Positions 51,485 through 59,876 of a DNA stretch of 64,000 nt are shown piece after piece. The DNA comes from Bacteroidota bacterium (lineage in GTDB: Bacteria; Bacteroidota; Ignavibacteria; Ignavibacteriales; Ignavibacteriaceae). How positions within the stretch are numbered: position 1 is the stretch's first letter; every line of letters begins with the position of its first letter. The stretch spans positions 591,920-655,919 of the forward strand of contig JAIUOE010000002.1 in NCBI GenBank assembly GCA_020161395.1, read 5' to 3'. The position numbers and the translations under genes were made by a program. Under the pieces are notes generated by a model that was given only the letters and a program-made list of their open reading frames with translations, was not told the DNA's origin and searched no databases.

Positions 51485-51504
51485 AAAGTGGAATTCACAG
51501 TCAT

Positions 51505-51526
51505 GGGGAGCCGGTTCTCCCCTTTT
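51505..51526 (+). terminator. Rho-independent terminator after lepA
   Basis: GGGGAG-CCGGTT-CTCCCC followed by TTTT, 20 bp after the lepA stop. The stem is short but GC-rich; the T tract is short. Confidence 0.7.
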
Positions 51527-51577
51527 GCTGTCTGATTCCGGGTTTCACCACACATCAATTCCCGTTTAGAATAATCC

Positions 51578-52417
51578 TTGCCAAACAAAAAGTTTTACGG
51601 TAAAATAGGTTTTATTCTCTTCCTGTTTCTTATGATAGTCCTGACCCTCCGTCTTTTTTTCATCTCAACTTTCAGGATTACCACCAACTCAATGGAAGCA
51701 TCCCTTGAACCGGGCGATTTTATAGTGGTAAACAAGTTCCTCTTCTCAAGGCAGGAACCTCTAAATATCCCGTTAACAAGCATCGAAATTCCCTTCTTCA
51801 CATGGGCGGGTTCATCCCAACCGGAGAAGAATTCCGTTATCGTCTTCAAGTTCCCCGAAGGGAGAAAAGACGATTTCAGTAACCCCTCGTATGTGAAAAG
51901 GCTGATTGCTCTTCCCGGCGATACAGTAAAAATTGAAGCCGGCGTGGTCTATGTGAACGGAAAGAAATCACCTCTGCCCGAACACCTCAAAAAGAAAAAA
52001 ATAAAACCCCGGTCAGAGAATAATTCTCAACTTTTCCCCGGTTATGATGACTGGAACGAGGACTGGTACGGACCCCTCTACATTCCCAAAAAAGGAGATA
52101 CCATTTCCCTTAACATCAGCAATTATCTGCAATGGGAAGAGGTAATAAGCAAAGAACGAGGTGACACTTCTCTCACGATTTTGGGGCATAAATTCCTGTT
52201 AAATGGTAAAGAAATAAATAGTTATATTGTACAAAACGATTATTATTTTGTGTTGGGAGACAACCGGGATAACAGTCTCGACAGCCGGTTTTGGGGATAT
52301 GTCCCCTACGATTACATTATTGGTGAAGTATCATTCATCTACTGGTCGGTAAATCCCTTTTCAACGGGCTTTTTCCCCGATCTTAAATTCAACAGATTCT
52401 TTAAAGCAGTTAACTAA
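51578..52417 (+). CDS. lepB: Signal peptidase I
   Basis: Membrane serine protease (279 aa) that removes signal peptides. One N-terminal membrane segment (IGFILFLFLMIVLTLRLFF, 10-28), catalytic Ser38 in TNSMEASLEPGDF, the catalytic Lys in YVKRLIALPGD (about 107) and box E GDNRDNSLDSRFWG. An insert of about 70 residues between the Lys and GDNRD boxes is common in Bacteroidota enzymes. The start is a TTG at 51578 without a clear ribosome site; an in-frame stop lies two codons before it, and the next Met would cut the membrane helix, so the TTG is retained. Confidence 0.94.
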   Translation: MPNKKFYGKIGFILFLFLMIVLTLRLFFISTFRITTNSMEASLEPGDFIVVNKFLFSRQEPLNIPLTSIEIPFFTWAGSSQPEKNSVIVFKFPEGRKDDFSNPSYVKRLIALPGDTVKIEAGVVYVNGKKSPLPEHLKKKKIKPRSENNSQLFPGYDDWNEDWYGPLYIPKKGDTISLNISNYLQWEEVISKERGDTSLTILGHKFLLNGKEINSYIVQNDYYFVLGDNRDNSLDSRFWGYVPYDYIIGEVSFIYWSVNPFSTGFFPDLKFNRFFKAVN

Positions 52418-52427
52418 GGTTTTTGTT

Positions 52428-54479
52428 ATGAAAAATCTTCTTTTCCTTTCTCTTTTGTCCGTTTTTTTCCTAATCCCTGTCGCAGCACAGGAAAACTTCA
52501 TGGTGTTCCTGAAAGACAAAGGATTCACAGGCAGTTTTTCACCCGGTTCACAGATTTGGAATCTCACTGCCGCTTCTCTCTCTTCAGAAAGCATCATGAG
52601 AAGGATAAAAAATCTGGGCAGCTCCTCTTTTATCTCTGAAGAAGATATTCCTGTTTCGAACAGTTACATTTCACGGCTTGAACTCGCGGGTGCAAAAGTA
52701 AGATGGATATTGAAGTGGTTCGATTGTGTCTCCGTATCTGCTGACAAAAAGACGATTGAAAAGATCAAAAACCTCGATTTTGTAAAAAATGTCCGTCCTG
52801 TCATCAAAATAAAAGTCCCCCTCGAGTTCCGAAACACTCTTAATCCTCTCGATGAAGAATTGCTGGCAACGGCAAATTCCACCTCAGCCATGCCTGTTTC
52901 ACATCTCAATACCCCGTTTTCGTTGCCTTCGGGACAATCTGACAGGTCCGAAGAGGATGCAAAACTTTATGGTGGATCCTATATTCAGTATAAAATTTCC
53001 GATGTCCCCGATGTAAACAGAATGGGTGCGAAGGGAAAGGGTGTCAGAATTGGTGTACTCGATTCCGGATTCGACTGGCAGCGTCACGAAGCTCTTAAAA
53101 CCAGAAAAGTAATTGCTGAATACGATTTTGTAAAAAAAGATAATGTAACTGCAAATCAGGATGGCGATCCAGCAGGGCAACACGGTCACGGCACTTTCTG
53201 TTTCTCCGTTTGTGGTGGATATATGGAAGGGAAACTTGTCGGTCCTTCACACGAAGCCACCTTTGTTCTGGCAAAGACTGAAACAACAGAATTTGAACGG
53301 ATGGTTGAAGAAGACAATTACGCAGCCGCTATTCAGTGGATGGACAGCATCGGAGTCGATATAACAACGAGCTCCCTCGGATACACAGTTTTTGATGATG
53401 CCACATACAGATATGAAGACCTTACAGGCGAGACTGCCATTTGTACAAAGGCAATTAATTACGCTTTTTCAAAAGGAATTCTGACATTTACTGCCTCGGG
53501 TAATTCGGCAGGTGACCCGTGGTTTTATGTTTCAACCCCGGGTGATGGCTATCAGGCTCTCGCCATCGGTGCTGTGACAAAAAACAGAGAAATAGCTGAC
53601 TTTTCCTCGGGTGGTCCTACAGCAGACGGAAGAATAAAACCTGATTTTTCTGCTGCCGGTGTATCGGTATTTGGTGCTCTTGCTTCCTCAAAGAACAAAT
53701 TTGAGAGATCAAACGGAACCTCTGCTGCCACTCCGATCGCCGCAGGTATAGGCGGACAGCTACTTTCACTTTTCCCTCATCTTAAAAACACCCAGGCAAG
53801 ATTTATCCTGAGATACACATCCGACCAGAGACTCCTGGCTGATAACCTTTACGGTTACGGACTTGTCTCCTCACTTGAAGCAGCGACACATCCTAATCTT
53901 GAAGTGATGAAAAACGGTGACATAAAACTGCACAAGAGATTCAAAGATGAAGTTAATGCCAAAAGCGTCTATCTTGTTTACAAGACAGGCTACAAAAAAA
54001 CCGAACGGCTCAAAATGAACAAGGTTGCCGGTGATTATTACACAGTCACACTTCCTGCCTCTGTAAAAAAAGAGACGCTTGAATTTACATTTGATGCAGG
54101 CGAAAAAACTGACGGTGTAAATTATCCCTCAAAAGGAAGAAAATATTATACACTTCCCGGAAATGAGAATGTGTTTATCTCCACCCCGGCGAAAATAGAT
54201 ATCAAATCGTTCTCAAGGGAAAAAATTGCGAAATTTACCGGAGTGAATCCAAGAATCTACACCAAGTATAAAACAGGTGCAAAAACAACCGAGATTGTCA
54301 TAAGAGACATTGCAGGCAACCATGTTGTGACAATACCTGTCAAAGACCTTGCATACGACAACAGAATCATCTGGACCGGTCATGACCGCTTCGACAAAAA
54401 AGTACCTGTGGGAATCTATACTTCCACAGTTATGATTGATGGAAGACCCTCGAGCAGACAGATATTCTTTAGAAAATAA
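52428..54479 (+). CDS. Exported subtilisin-like serine protease
   Basis: A 683 aa S8-family protease. Signal peptide (MKNLLFLSLLSVFFLIPVAA), an N-terminal propeptide-like domain (about 22-185), then the catalytic domain with Asp212 in GVLDSGFDW, His254 in GHGTF, Asn in TASGNSAGD and Ser432 in NGTSAATP. The C-terminal region has a beta-sandwich and ends GHDRFDKKVPVGIYTSTV...IFFRK, which resembles the FlgD/Por-type sandwich that serves as type IX export signal in related proteins; it is not a classic match. It is 10 bp after lepB, in the same direction, and closed by a terminator. Confidence 0.92.
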   Translation: MKNLLFLSLLSVFFLIPVAAQENFMVFLKDKGFTGSFSPGSQIWNLTAASLSSESIMRRIKNLGSSSFISEEDIPVSNSYISRLELAGAKVRWILKWFDCVSVSADKKTIEKIKNLDFVKNVRPVIKIKVPLEFRNTLNPLDEELLATANSTSAMPVSHLNTPFSLPSGQSDRSEEDAKLYGGSYIQYKISDVPDVNRMGAKGKGVRIGVLDSGFDWQRHEALKTRKVIAEYDFVKKDNVTANQDGDPAGQHGHGTFCFSVCGGYMEGKLVGPSHEATFVLAKTETTEFERMVEEDNYAAAIQWMDSIGVDITTSSLGYTVFDDATYRYEDLTGETAICTKAINYAFSKGILTFTASGNSAGDPWFYVSTPGDGYQALAIGAVTKNREIADFSSGGPTADGRIKPDFSAAGVSVFGALASSKNKFERSNGTSAATPIAAGIGGQLLSLFPHLKNTQARFILRYTSDQRLLADNLYGYGLVSSLEAATHPNLEVMKNGDIKLHKRFKDEVNAKSVYLVYKTGYKKTERLKMNKVAGDYYTVTLPASVKKETLEFTFDAGEKTDGVNYPSKGRKYYTLPGNENVFISTPAKIDIKSFSREKIAKFTGVNPRIYTKYKTGAKTTEIVIRDIAGNHVVTIPVKDLAYDNRIIWTGHDRFDKKVPVGIYTSTVMIDGRPSSRQIFFRK

Positions 54480-54500
54480 AGGCAAACAGCTTTTCTGAAT

Positions 54501-54540
54501 AGCGGAATGACTATATATTTTTAGTCGTTCCGCTTTTTTT
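54501..54540 (+). terminator. Rho-independent terminator after the subtilase gene
   Basis: AGCGGAATGACTA pairs with TAGTCGTTCCGCT (13 bp with one G-T pair, 8 nt loop) followed by seven T. It begins 21 bp after the subtilase stop and ends at the stop of the convergent CHAT gene. Confidence 0.9.
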
Positions 54541-57500
54541 CTATTTTCCGATCAGAACAAAAGCTCCCCAATAGTAAGGTTGAGGATAGTCTTTCATAAG
54601 TTCAATCTGAGCCTGTCGAAGTGCAGCCGGTTTGTTAAATCCGGTGGCATATTTCCCCATAAACTTAATCATCAACTCTTTGGTTGCGTTGTCATCAACT
54701 TTCCAGAGACTCATTAGAATTGACCCTGCTCCGGCTCCCAGAAAGCCCCTCTGAAGCCCGAAAACACCTTCACCGTTGTTTACCTCACCAAGGCCCGTTT
54801 CACACGCAGAGAGGACAACAAGGTCGGTGCCAACAAGATTCATTTGCGAAGCTTCGAAAGCGGTCAAAATTCCGTTCTCAGAGAACTGCGATCTCTTCTC
54901 ATCCGGTGAATTCAGGAAAGTCTCCGCTCCTGTCAGAAAAAGTCCGCTTCGAAGCATGGGGTTCTCAGAGGCTTTTCTGGTTTCTGTCCCCATAAAAAAA
55001 CTCTCTTTATAATCTGATTTGGGAGATGGTGAAAAATATCCGTGAGTTGAAATCGAGAGCACTGCGGGAGCAGAAACATTTTTGACATTCGATTCGGTTG
55101 CCTGATCAAACAACAGCGATTCCACTTCCCACCCGTTTCCTTTAAGTATCCCTGCCGTGCTGAGCGCCTCTTCTTTGGTTCCGGGTAACATTTGAAGGTC
55201 ATATTTCTTCATGCTACCGGTATTCACATAAACTTCCCTGCTCGCTCCTGAAACATCCTTAAGGCTGTCCAGAGTCAGATCATAGTTCGGATATCCGACC
55301 AGTACCGCAGTTTTGTTACGGGATTGTTTCCCATCTGTTTTTGCCAGATCAACGGGACTTGAAATGTAAACAATCTCATACTCCTCTATCAGATATTTGC
55401 CGGTTTTTGTGTTTTTAATCGTGTTAAAATTAACCTTGTAAAACTCGCCGTCAAGACTGAAATAAATTCTTTTAATTCCTTTTAACCGTTCTGCAAGCGG
55501 GGCAAACAGTTCAGCATAAAAGTCAGGTTTCAGTTCAGGTTTTGCAGTCAAATCTATTACCTTGTCATCGTCAGGATCAGGTGAGGTTTCTCTGCTTCCC
55601 TCCTGATTTGCTATGTTTAATGCAGGGATAACAATTGTATCCAGCCTGTTTCCGTCCTTGAATTCGTAATATACCGGCTCTGCACTTGAATCATCTCTCG
55701 TGATGAATGCTGCATATCTGTTATGGTTAAATACTGCAAGCTCTGTCCATTTCTTATCGAAATATGGAAATTTGATCAGATCAACTATCGCTTCATCGGG
55801 TTTCAAACTCTTTTTAATCTCCTCCCACTTGTAATCAGGAATCATAACGAAATTTTTATACACCGAAGACCTGTTCATTAATTCCTTTTCTATCCCGTTC
55901 GACTTCTCTTCGAGTGAATCAAGATTGTAACCCGAACTCTTCCGCTGATCTTCGGTTTGGGAATAGAGATCAGATATCAGTTTCTTTATGTTTAAAAGTT
56001 CTGAATAAAGGGATTTTATCCCGGAATCGTTCGAAAAGCCAATAAAAGCCTTAGTATTTACAGTTGAGTTAAGCACAAGTCCTTTTCTGAAGATCAGTTT
56101 TTCGTAAATTCTCTTTTTCTCCGCATCGGGTTTTGCAGAAATGGTGTTCAGTGCAAAATTGTAGTAGAGGTCAAACTGTTTCGCCAGATATGATTTCTCC
56201 AGCTCACTCAATCCCGAAAAAGAAGATTTAATCCATTTTTGTGAAAGCGACAGTGCCTGCTCAAGCAGTGGATTTACTTCATTTATTCTGCCGGCATAAA
56301 AATAGAGCCCCCCAAGAATCAGCATTGAAGTAAAACTGTCGGGATGCCCCTCTCCCAGAGCTTTTTTCCGTAGCCTCAATACATCTTTAAGAATGGGATC
56401 GGCTTTATCATACTGATCTGACAAATAATAGAGTACTCCGAGATTGCTGTAAACAGTCAGATACTCTGAATGTTCCTCACCGAACACCTCTTTTAAATAC
56501 TTCAAGGACTCCATCAAAAGCGGTTCAGCTTTTGTATAATTGCCCGTCATTGCATAATACTGGGCAAGATTTTGTCTGGTGGTTGCTATCAGATGATGTT
56601 TTTCACCATATGCTTTTTTATACACCTGCAATACTTCGAGTAAAAGTGGCTCAATTTTCTCCGTTTTCTTTGTGGAATAATATAAAGAAGCGAGATTATT
56701 GAGGGATTGCGCATATTGTGGATGAGAGGTGCCTAAAACTTTTTTATAAATCTCGATAGCCTTTAGAAGAAGTGGCTCTGCCTTGCTAAAGTTACCCATG
56801 TTATTGTAAAGCACACCGAGGTTCATTATGCCTGTTGCATATTCTTCACTCGATTCACCAGGATTTTTTTTCTTTATCTGAACTGCACGGGAGAGATAAA
56901 ATTCCGCTTTGTTGTAATTTCCCAAATAGTAATAAAGCATCCCGATTCCATTGAAGGGGTCTGCAAGATTAACATCTTCTTCACCAAAAGCCTTCTTGAA
57001 AATACCAATCACTTCCAGATAGAGTGGTTCGGCGTTTGAATAATTTCCCATGTCTCTGTATAAAGTCGCGAGATTATTTAGACTTCCACCGTAATATGGA
57101 TGCTCTTCACCGTAAACAGCTTTGTAAATATCTGAAGCTTTTAATAAAAGAGTCTCACTCTTACTAAAATCCTTTTGGATAAAGTAAAGTGTCGCGAGAT
57201 TTGTCAGTGCCTTCCCATACTCGGAACTTTCCTCTCCATAGATATCCTCGTTTATTTGAATCGCCTTAAGAAGCAGTTCCTCGGCTTCTTTGACCCTACC
57301 CAGTGCCTGCCATGCCTGAGCAAGAGTGCTTATTATTGTCGCATAAATCGCGTCATCACCTTCGGAATAGCTGTTCATTCCTTTCTCGAGTAATGTCGCC
57401 GCTTTTGCAAAATTTGAAGAAGCATTATATGAAAAAGCAGCTACCAGAATTGCATAGTAGTATTCGGGAACAAGGTCGTCGTCTTCCTCAAAAATCGCAA

Positions 57501-57645
57501 TTGCCTTCTCAGCATTTATCAATGCATTCTTGAAGTCGTTCGATTTGTAAAATTCGTATGCAGTATTGTAATACTCCTCCCCCGTCTGTGAAAAAAGTGG
57601 AACCGACAAAAGGAGAAATGACAAAAAGAAAATTTTAGTTTTCAT
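54541..57645 (-). CDS. Exported TPR-CHAT (caspase-fold protease) protein
   Basis: A 1034 aa protein. ATG 57645 begins a signal peptide (MKTKIFFLSFLLLSVPLFSQ); the frame continues upstream but into the neighbouring gene's end. Residues 25-470 are about ten TPR units of the 42-residue, kinesin-light-chain-like kind (for example NLGVLYNNMGNFSKAEPLLL). A coiled-coil linker leads to a C-terminal CHAT domain (about 690-1034) with the His868 STHGYF and Cys948 SACETG dyad of clan CD proteases, plus LMSLWKVDDNATKELM and the final PYYWGAFVLIG. Active-site residues are intact. TPRs likely bind a partner or regulator. It is downstream of the caspase-DUF4384 gene with 28 bp between, probably one operon. 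Confidence 0.93.
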   Translation of the reverse strand: MKTKIFFLSFLLLSVPLFSQTGEEYYNTAYEFYKSNDFKNALINAEKAIAIFEEDDDLVPEYYYAILVAAFSYNASSNFAKAATLLEKGMNSYSEGDDAIYATIISTLAQAWQALGRVKEAEELLLKAIQINEDIYGEESSEYGKALTNLATLYFIQKDFSKSETLLLKASDIYKAVYGEEHPYYGGSLNNLATLYRDMGNYSNAEPLYLEVIGIFKKAFGEEDVNLADPFNGIGMLYYYLGNYNKAEFYLSRAVQIKKKNPGESSEEYATGIMNLGVLYNNMGNFSKAEPLLLKAIEIYKKVLGTSHPQYAQSLNNLASLYYSTKKTEKIEPLLLEVLQVYKKAYGEKHHLIATTRQNLAQYYAMTGNYTKAEPLLMESLKYLKEVFGEEHSEYLTVYSNLGVLYYLSDQYDKADPILKDVLRLRKKALGEGHPDSFTSMLILGGLYFYAGRINEVNPLLEQALSLSQKWIKSSFSGLSELEKSYLAKQFDLYYNFALNTISAKPDAEKKRIYEKLIFRKGLVLNSTVNTKAFIGFSNDSGIKSLYSELLNIKKLISDLYSQTEDQRKSSGYNLDSLEEKSNGIEKELMNRSSVYKNFVMIPDYKWEEIKKSLKPDEAIVDLIKFPYFDKKWTELAVFNHNRYAAFITRDDSSAEPVYYEFKDGNRLDTIVIPALNIANQEGSRETSPDPDDDKVIDLTAKPELKPDFYAELFAPLAERLKGIKRIYFSLDGEFYKVNFNTIKNTKTGKYLIEEYEIVYISSPVDLAKTDGKQSRNKTAVLVGYPNYDLTLDSLKDVSGASREVYVNTGSMKKYDLQMLPGTKEEALSTAGILKGNGWEVESLLFDQATESNVKNVSAPAVLSISTHGYFSPSPKSDYKESFFMGTETRKASENPMLRSGLFLTGAETFLNSPDEKRSQFSENGILTAFEASQMNLVGTDLVVLSACETGLGEVNNGEGVFGLQRGFLGAGAGSILMSLWKVDDNATKELMIKFMGKYATGFNKPAALRQAQIELMKDYPQPYYWGAFVLIGK

Positions 57646-57673
57646 GATACTGTCTGTTTTTTTAAAGTCTTTT

Positions 57674-59665
57674 TCACAACCGTTTTTTACGGATTGTGAT
57701 TTTAAATGTGGATATTTTTTCATCCTGCAGGACATCAAGCGTTCCTCTGCTCATAAATCCGTCATCCATTTTCATTATCTCTTCAAGAATGGAATTGTTG
57801 CCGCCATAGTTACCCGGATCATCACCTGCAGAGCGCATGAAAGCATACCTGAGGTCAAGTGGCTGAAGAGTAAAAATAATTTTAATGGTCTCCGATGTGT
57901 AGTTGAAAGGAGACTTGTTTCTGAATCGATATACAAAATTTGGTATAACAAATTCTTCTCCCGGCTCGATGAAGTAATTTGCAGGGCTCTCGTTTTTTTT
58001 CAGCCATGGAATCAACAGCATTATTCTGGAATCCTCTTCGATACTGACGATGTTAAAAAACGCTTTCCTTTCTCCCGTATTCCTGATTTTTATCATGAAA
58101 TAATTATCGTCACCCACAGTCAACACCCCGTCTTTGAAATAATCTTTAATCTGAAGTGTATCGGTAACTTTTCTTTTATCCTTGTCGAACCTTACCGGAA
58201 TCAGTTCCATCCCGGGTGTGATATCGGGATAGTTGAAATTCATCGATTCAAATAGGCGAGCTTTGGTGAAATTCCGGATCACTTGCTTCAGCCTGGCTTC
58301 ATCTTTTGTTTCATCAAGCAGGACAGTGCCCGTACCGGTTGAGACTACTTTAAAGAGCCCCGGAGTTTCTGATTTTTCTATTGACAAATCACCTGCATCC
58401 TTTTTGTCAACAATTTTGGCGAGTTTGAATTTCTTCACATCTTCGAGAAAACCTTTTGGAAGAATTTGCAACACATCCCCTTTTATCGCAATTTTTACTG
58501 TGTCCAGGGGAAGTGAAGCCTCCCGCAACCAGCACCAGACAGCCTGTGGTGTCAGATCGCCGGGAAGTTTTTGAAGCTTCACTATCGATGTAAGGGAGCC
58601 TGAAGAAACAACCTCACCGGTAAAATAAAGCATCTGCCCCGTGGTATCGGTCATTCCTGCCTTGTAAAAAGCAATTTTTGACGATGGATATATGCCGGCG
58701 ATCTTTCCACCCGAGAGGAGAGCAAGTTTTTTTTCATGATCAAATTCCAGTACATTGAAATATTCAGGAGCCACTGTCAATCCTTCTCCAAAAACGGGGA
58801 GGTCGATTCCTTCCCCTTCTGCAACAGGATTCTGATACGGTACTATCGTTGACATGGTGGAGATTATTCCGGCAAAAAGTGACCTGTATGACACTTCCTT
58901 TCCGGTATTACTGGTGAGAGCTTTGTTGAAAGCATAAGACAGGGAGCCCTGATCGAGATATTCGTAATTCAGTTCATCGGCTCTTGCTGCTGAAAGAACA
59001 GTCATGGGTGAAAGCTTGCCGTTCCCTTTTGTCAAATCCTTTTCGCCGAATGTGAGACCGTCCTTAATCGCTTTTTCAACAACCGAGCCCTTTTTTATCA
59101 ATAGATTTCCGATCCCGCGGGATACTTTTCCTTCGCCCCTTGTACCCGAACCCGAAAAGCACGCATCGAGCAAAACCAGAACCTGCCCCTTTTCTCCAGC
59201 CTTCTCTCTGATTTTGTCGAGTTTTTCCCCTAGCAAATCATCCCGGATGTGCTCCTCACCCCTGTAGGTATCTGAAAGGTACTGCTCCGCTCCATAACAG
59301 CAGATGCTTTCATCCACACCATCCGGTTCGTCACCGTTGTCATCGGGAATTCCCTGTCCGTGAGCAGAAAAGTGGATCACAACCATGTCACCCGCCTTGG
59401 TATCTTTTTCGAGTCTGGTCAGCTCTGCGAGTATGTTCTTTTTCGTAGCCTGACTGTTTTCAAGAATGCGAAAATCCTTGAATCCCTGCTTTTCAAGTGC
59501 TGATTTTATCAGAGGGATGTCATTTTCGGAGGAGATTCGTTTGAGATATTTGTAGTCGCCTATGGCAACTATGAGACATTTCCTGCCTTGGCTGACCTGA
59601 GCTTCCACAGGGAATGTAAAGGATAACGCGAGACTGAAGGAAACAATAACAAAAAAATTTTTCAT
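57674..59665 (-). CDS. Exported caspase-domain protein with DUF4384-like C-terminus
   Basis: A 663 aa protein with a signal peptide (MKNFFVIVSFSLALSFTF) at ATG 59665. Residues 28-290 are a caspase (C14) domain with His102 in SAHGQG and Cys169 in DACFSGSG, both intact. A middle region (about 300-480) contains strands and no known domain. The C-terminal 150 residues (GDDNYFMIKIRNTGERKAFF, then an IPNFVYRF segment) fit the DUF4384 beta-sandwich that often follows bacterial caspases. There is an acidic Asp/Glu-rich loop after the His (PDDNGDEPDGVDE), possibly a Ca2+ site as in metacaspases. It is first of two minus-strand genes, divergent from the WD40-caspase. Confidence 0.92.
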   Translation of the reverse strand: MKNFFVIVSFSLALSFTFPVEAQVSQGRKCLIVAIGDYKYLKRISSENDIPLIKSALEKQGFKDFRILENSQATKKNILAELTRLEKDTKAGDMVVIHFSAHGQGIPDDNGDEPDGVDESICCYGAEQYLSDTYRGEEHIRDDLLGEKLDKIREKAGEKGQVLVLLDACFSGSGTRGEGKVSRGIGNLLIKKGSVVEKAIKDGLTFGEKDLTKGNGKLSPMTVLSAARADELNYEYLDQGSLSYAFNKALTSNTGKEVSYRSLFAGIISTMSTIVPYQNPVAEGEGIDLPVFGEGLTVAPEYFNVLEFDHEKKLALLSGGKIAGIYPSSKIAFYKAGMTDTTGQMLYFTGEVVSSGSLTSIVKLQKLPGDLTPQAVWCWLREASLPLDTVKIAIKGDVLQILPKGFLEDVKKFKLAKIVDKKDAGDLSIEKSETPGLFKVVSTGTGTVLLDETKDEARLKQVIRNFTKARLFESMNFNYPDITPGMELIPVRFDKDKRKVTDTLQIKDYFKDGVLTVGDDNYFMIKIRNTGERKAFFNIVSIEEDSRIMLLIPWLKKNESPANYFIEPGEEFVIPNFVYRFRNKSPFNYTSETIKIIFTLQPLDLRYAFMRSAGDDPGNYGGNNSILEEIMKMDDGFMSRGTLDVLQDEKISTFKITIRKKRL

Positions 59666-59694
59666 TCCAACGCCAATAAAAAAGTGGGTATCCA

Positions 59695-59720
59695 CACTTC
59701 CTTCCAGGCGGTTGGAAGTG
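59695..59720. promoter_or_regulatory. Inverted repeat in the divergent caspase promoter region
   Basis: CACTTCC and GGAAGTG are perfect 7 bp arms 12 bp apart, with a second small palindrome (GTGG-GTAT-CCAC) overlapping on the left. It lies in the 211 bp between the two divergent caspase genes, 30 bp from the minus-strand start and 157 bp from the plus-strand start. It could be an operator for joint control. No clear -35/-10 pair was found in the remaining AT-rich sequence. Confidence 0.4.
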
Positions 59721-59876
59721 TCACCTGACCAAACTTATGTATTCCCGGCAAGATAATTTATATCCTGAATCACAACCTAATGATATTTTTTTAAATTTCT
59801 TTGCTCTGTTCCTGCTTTTGATTATTTTTAGTCTTATAAAAGCAAAAATGATCAATTTTTATTTGAAAGTACTCCG

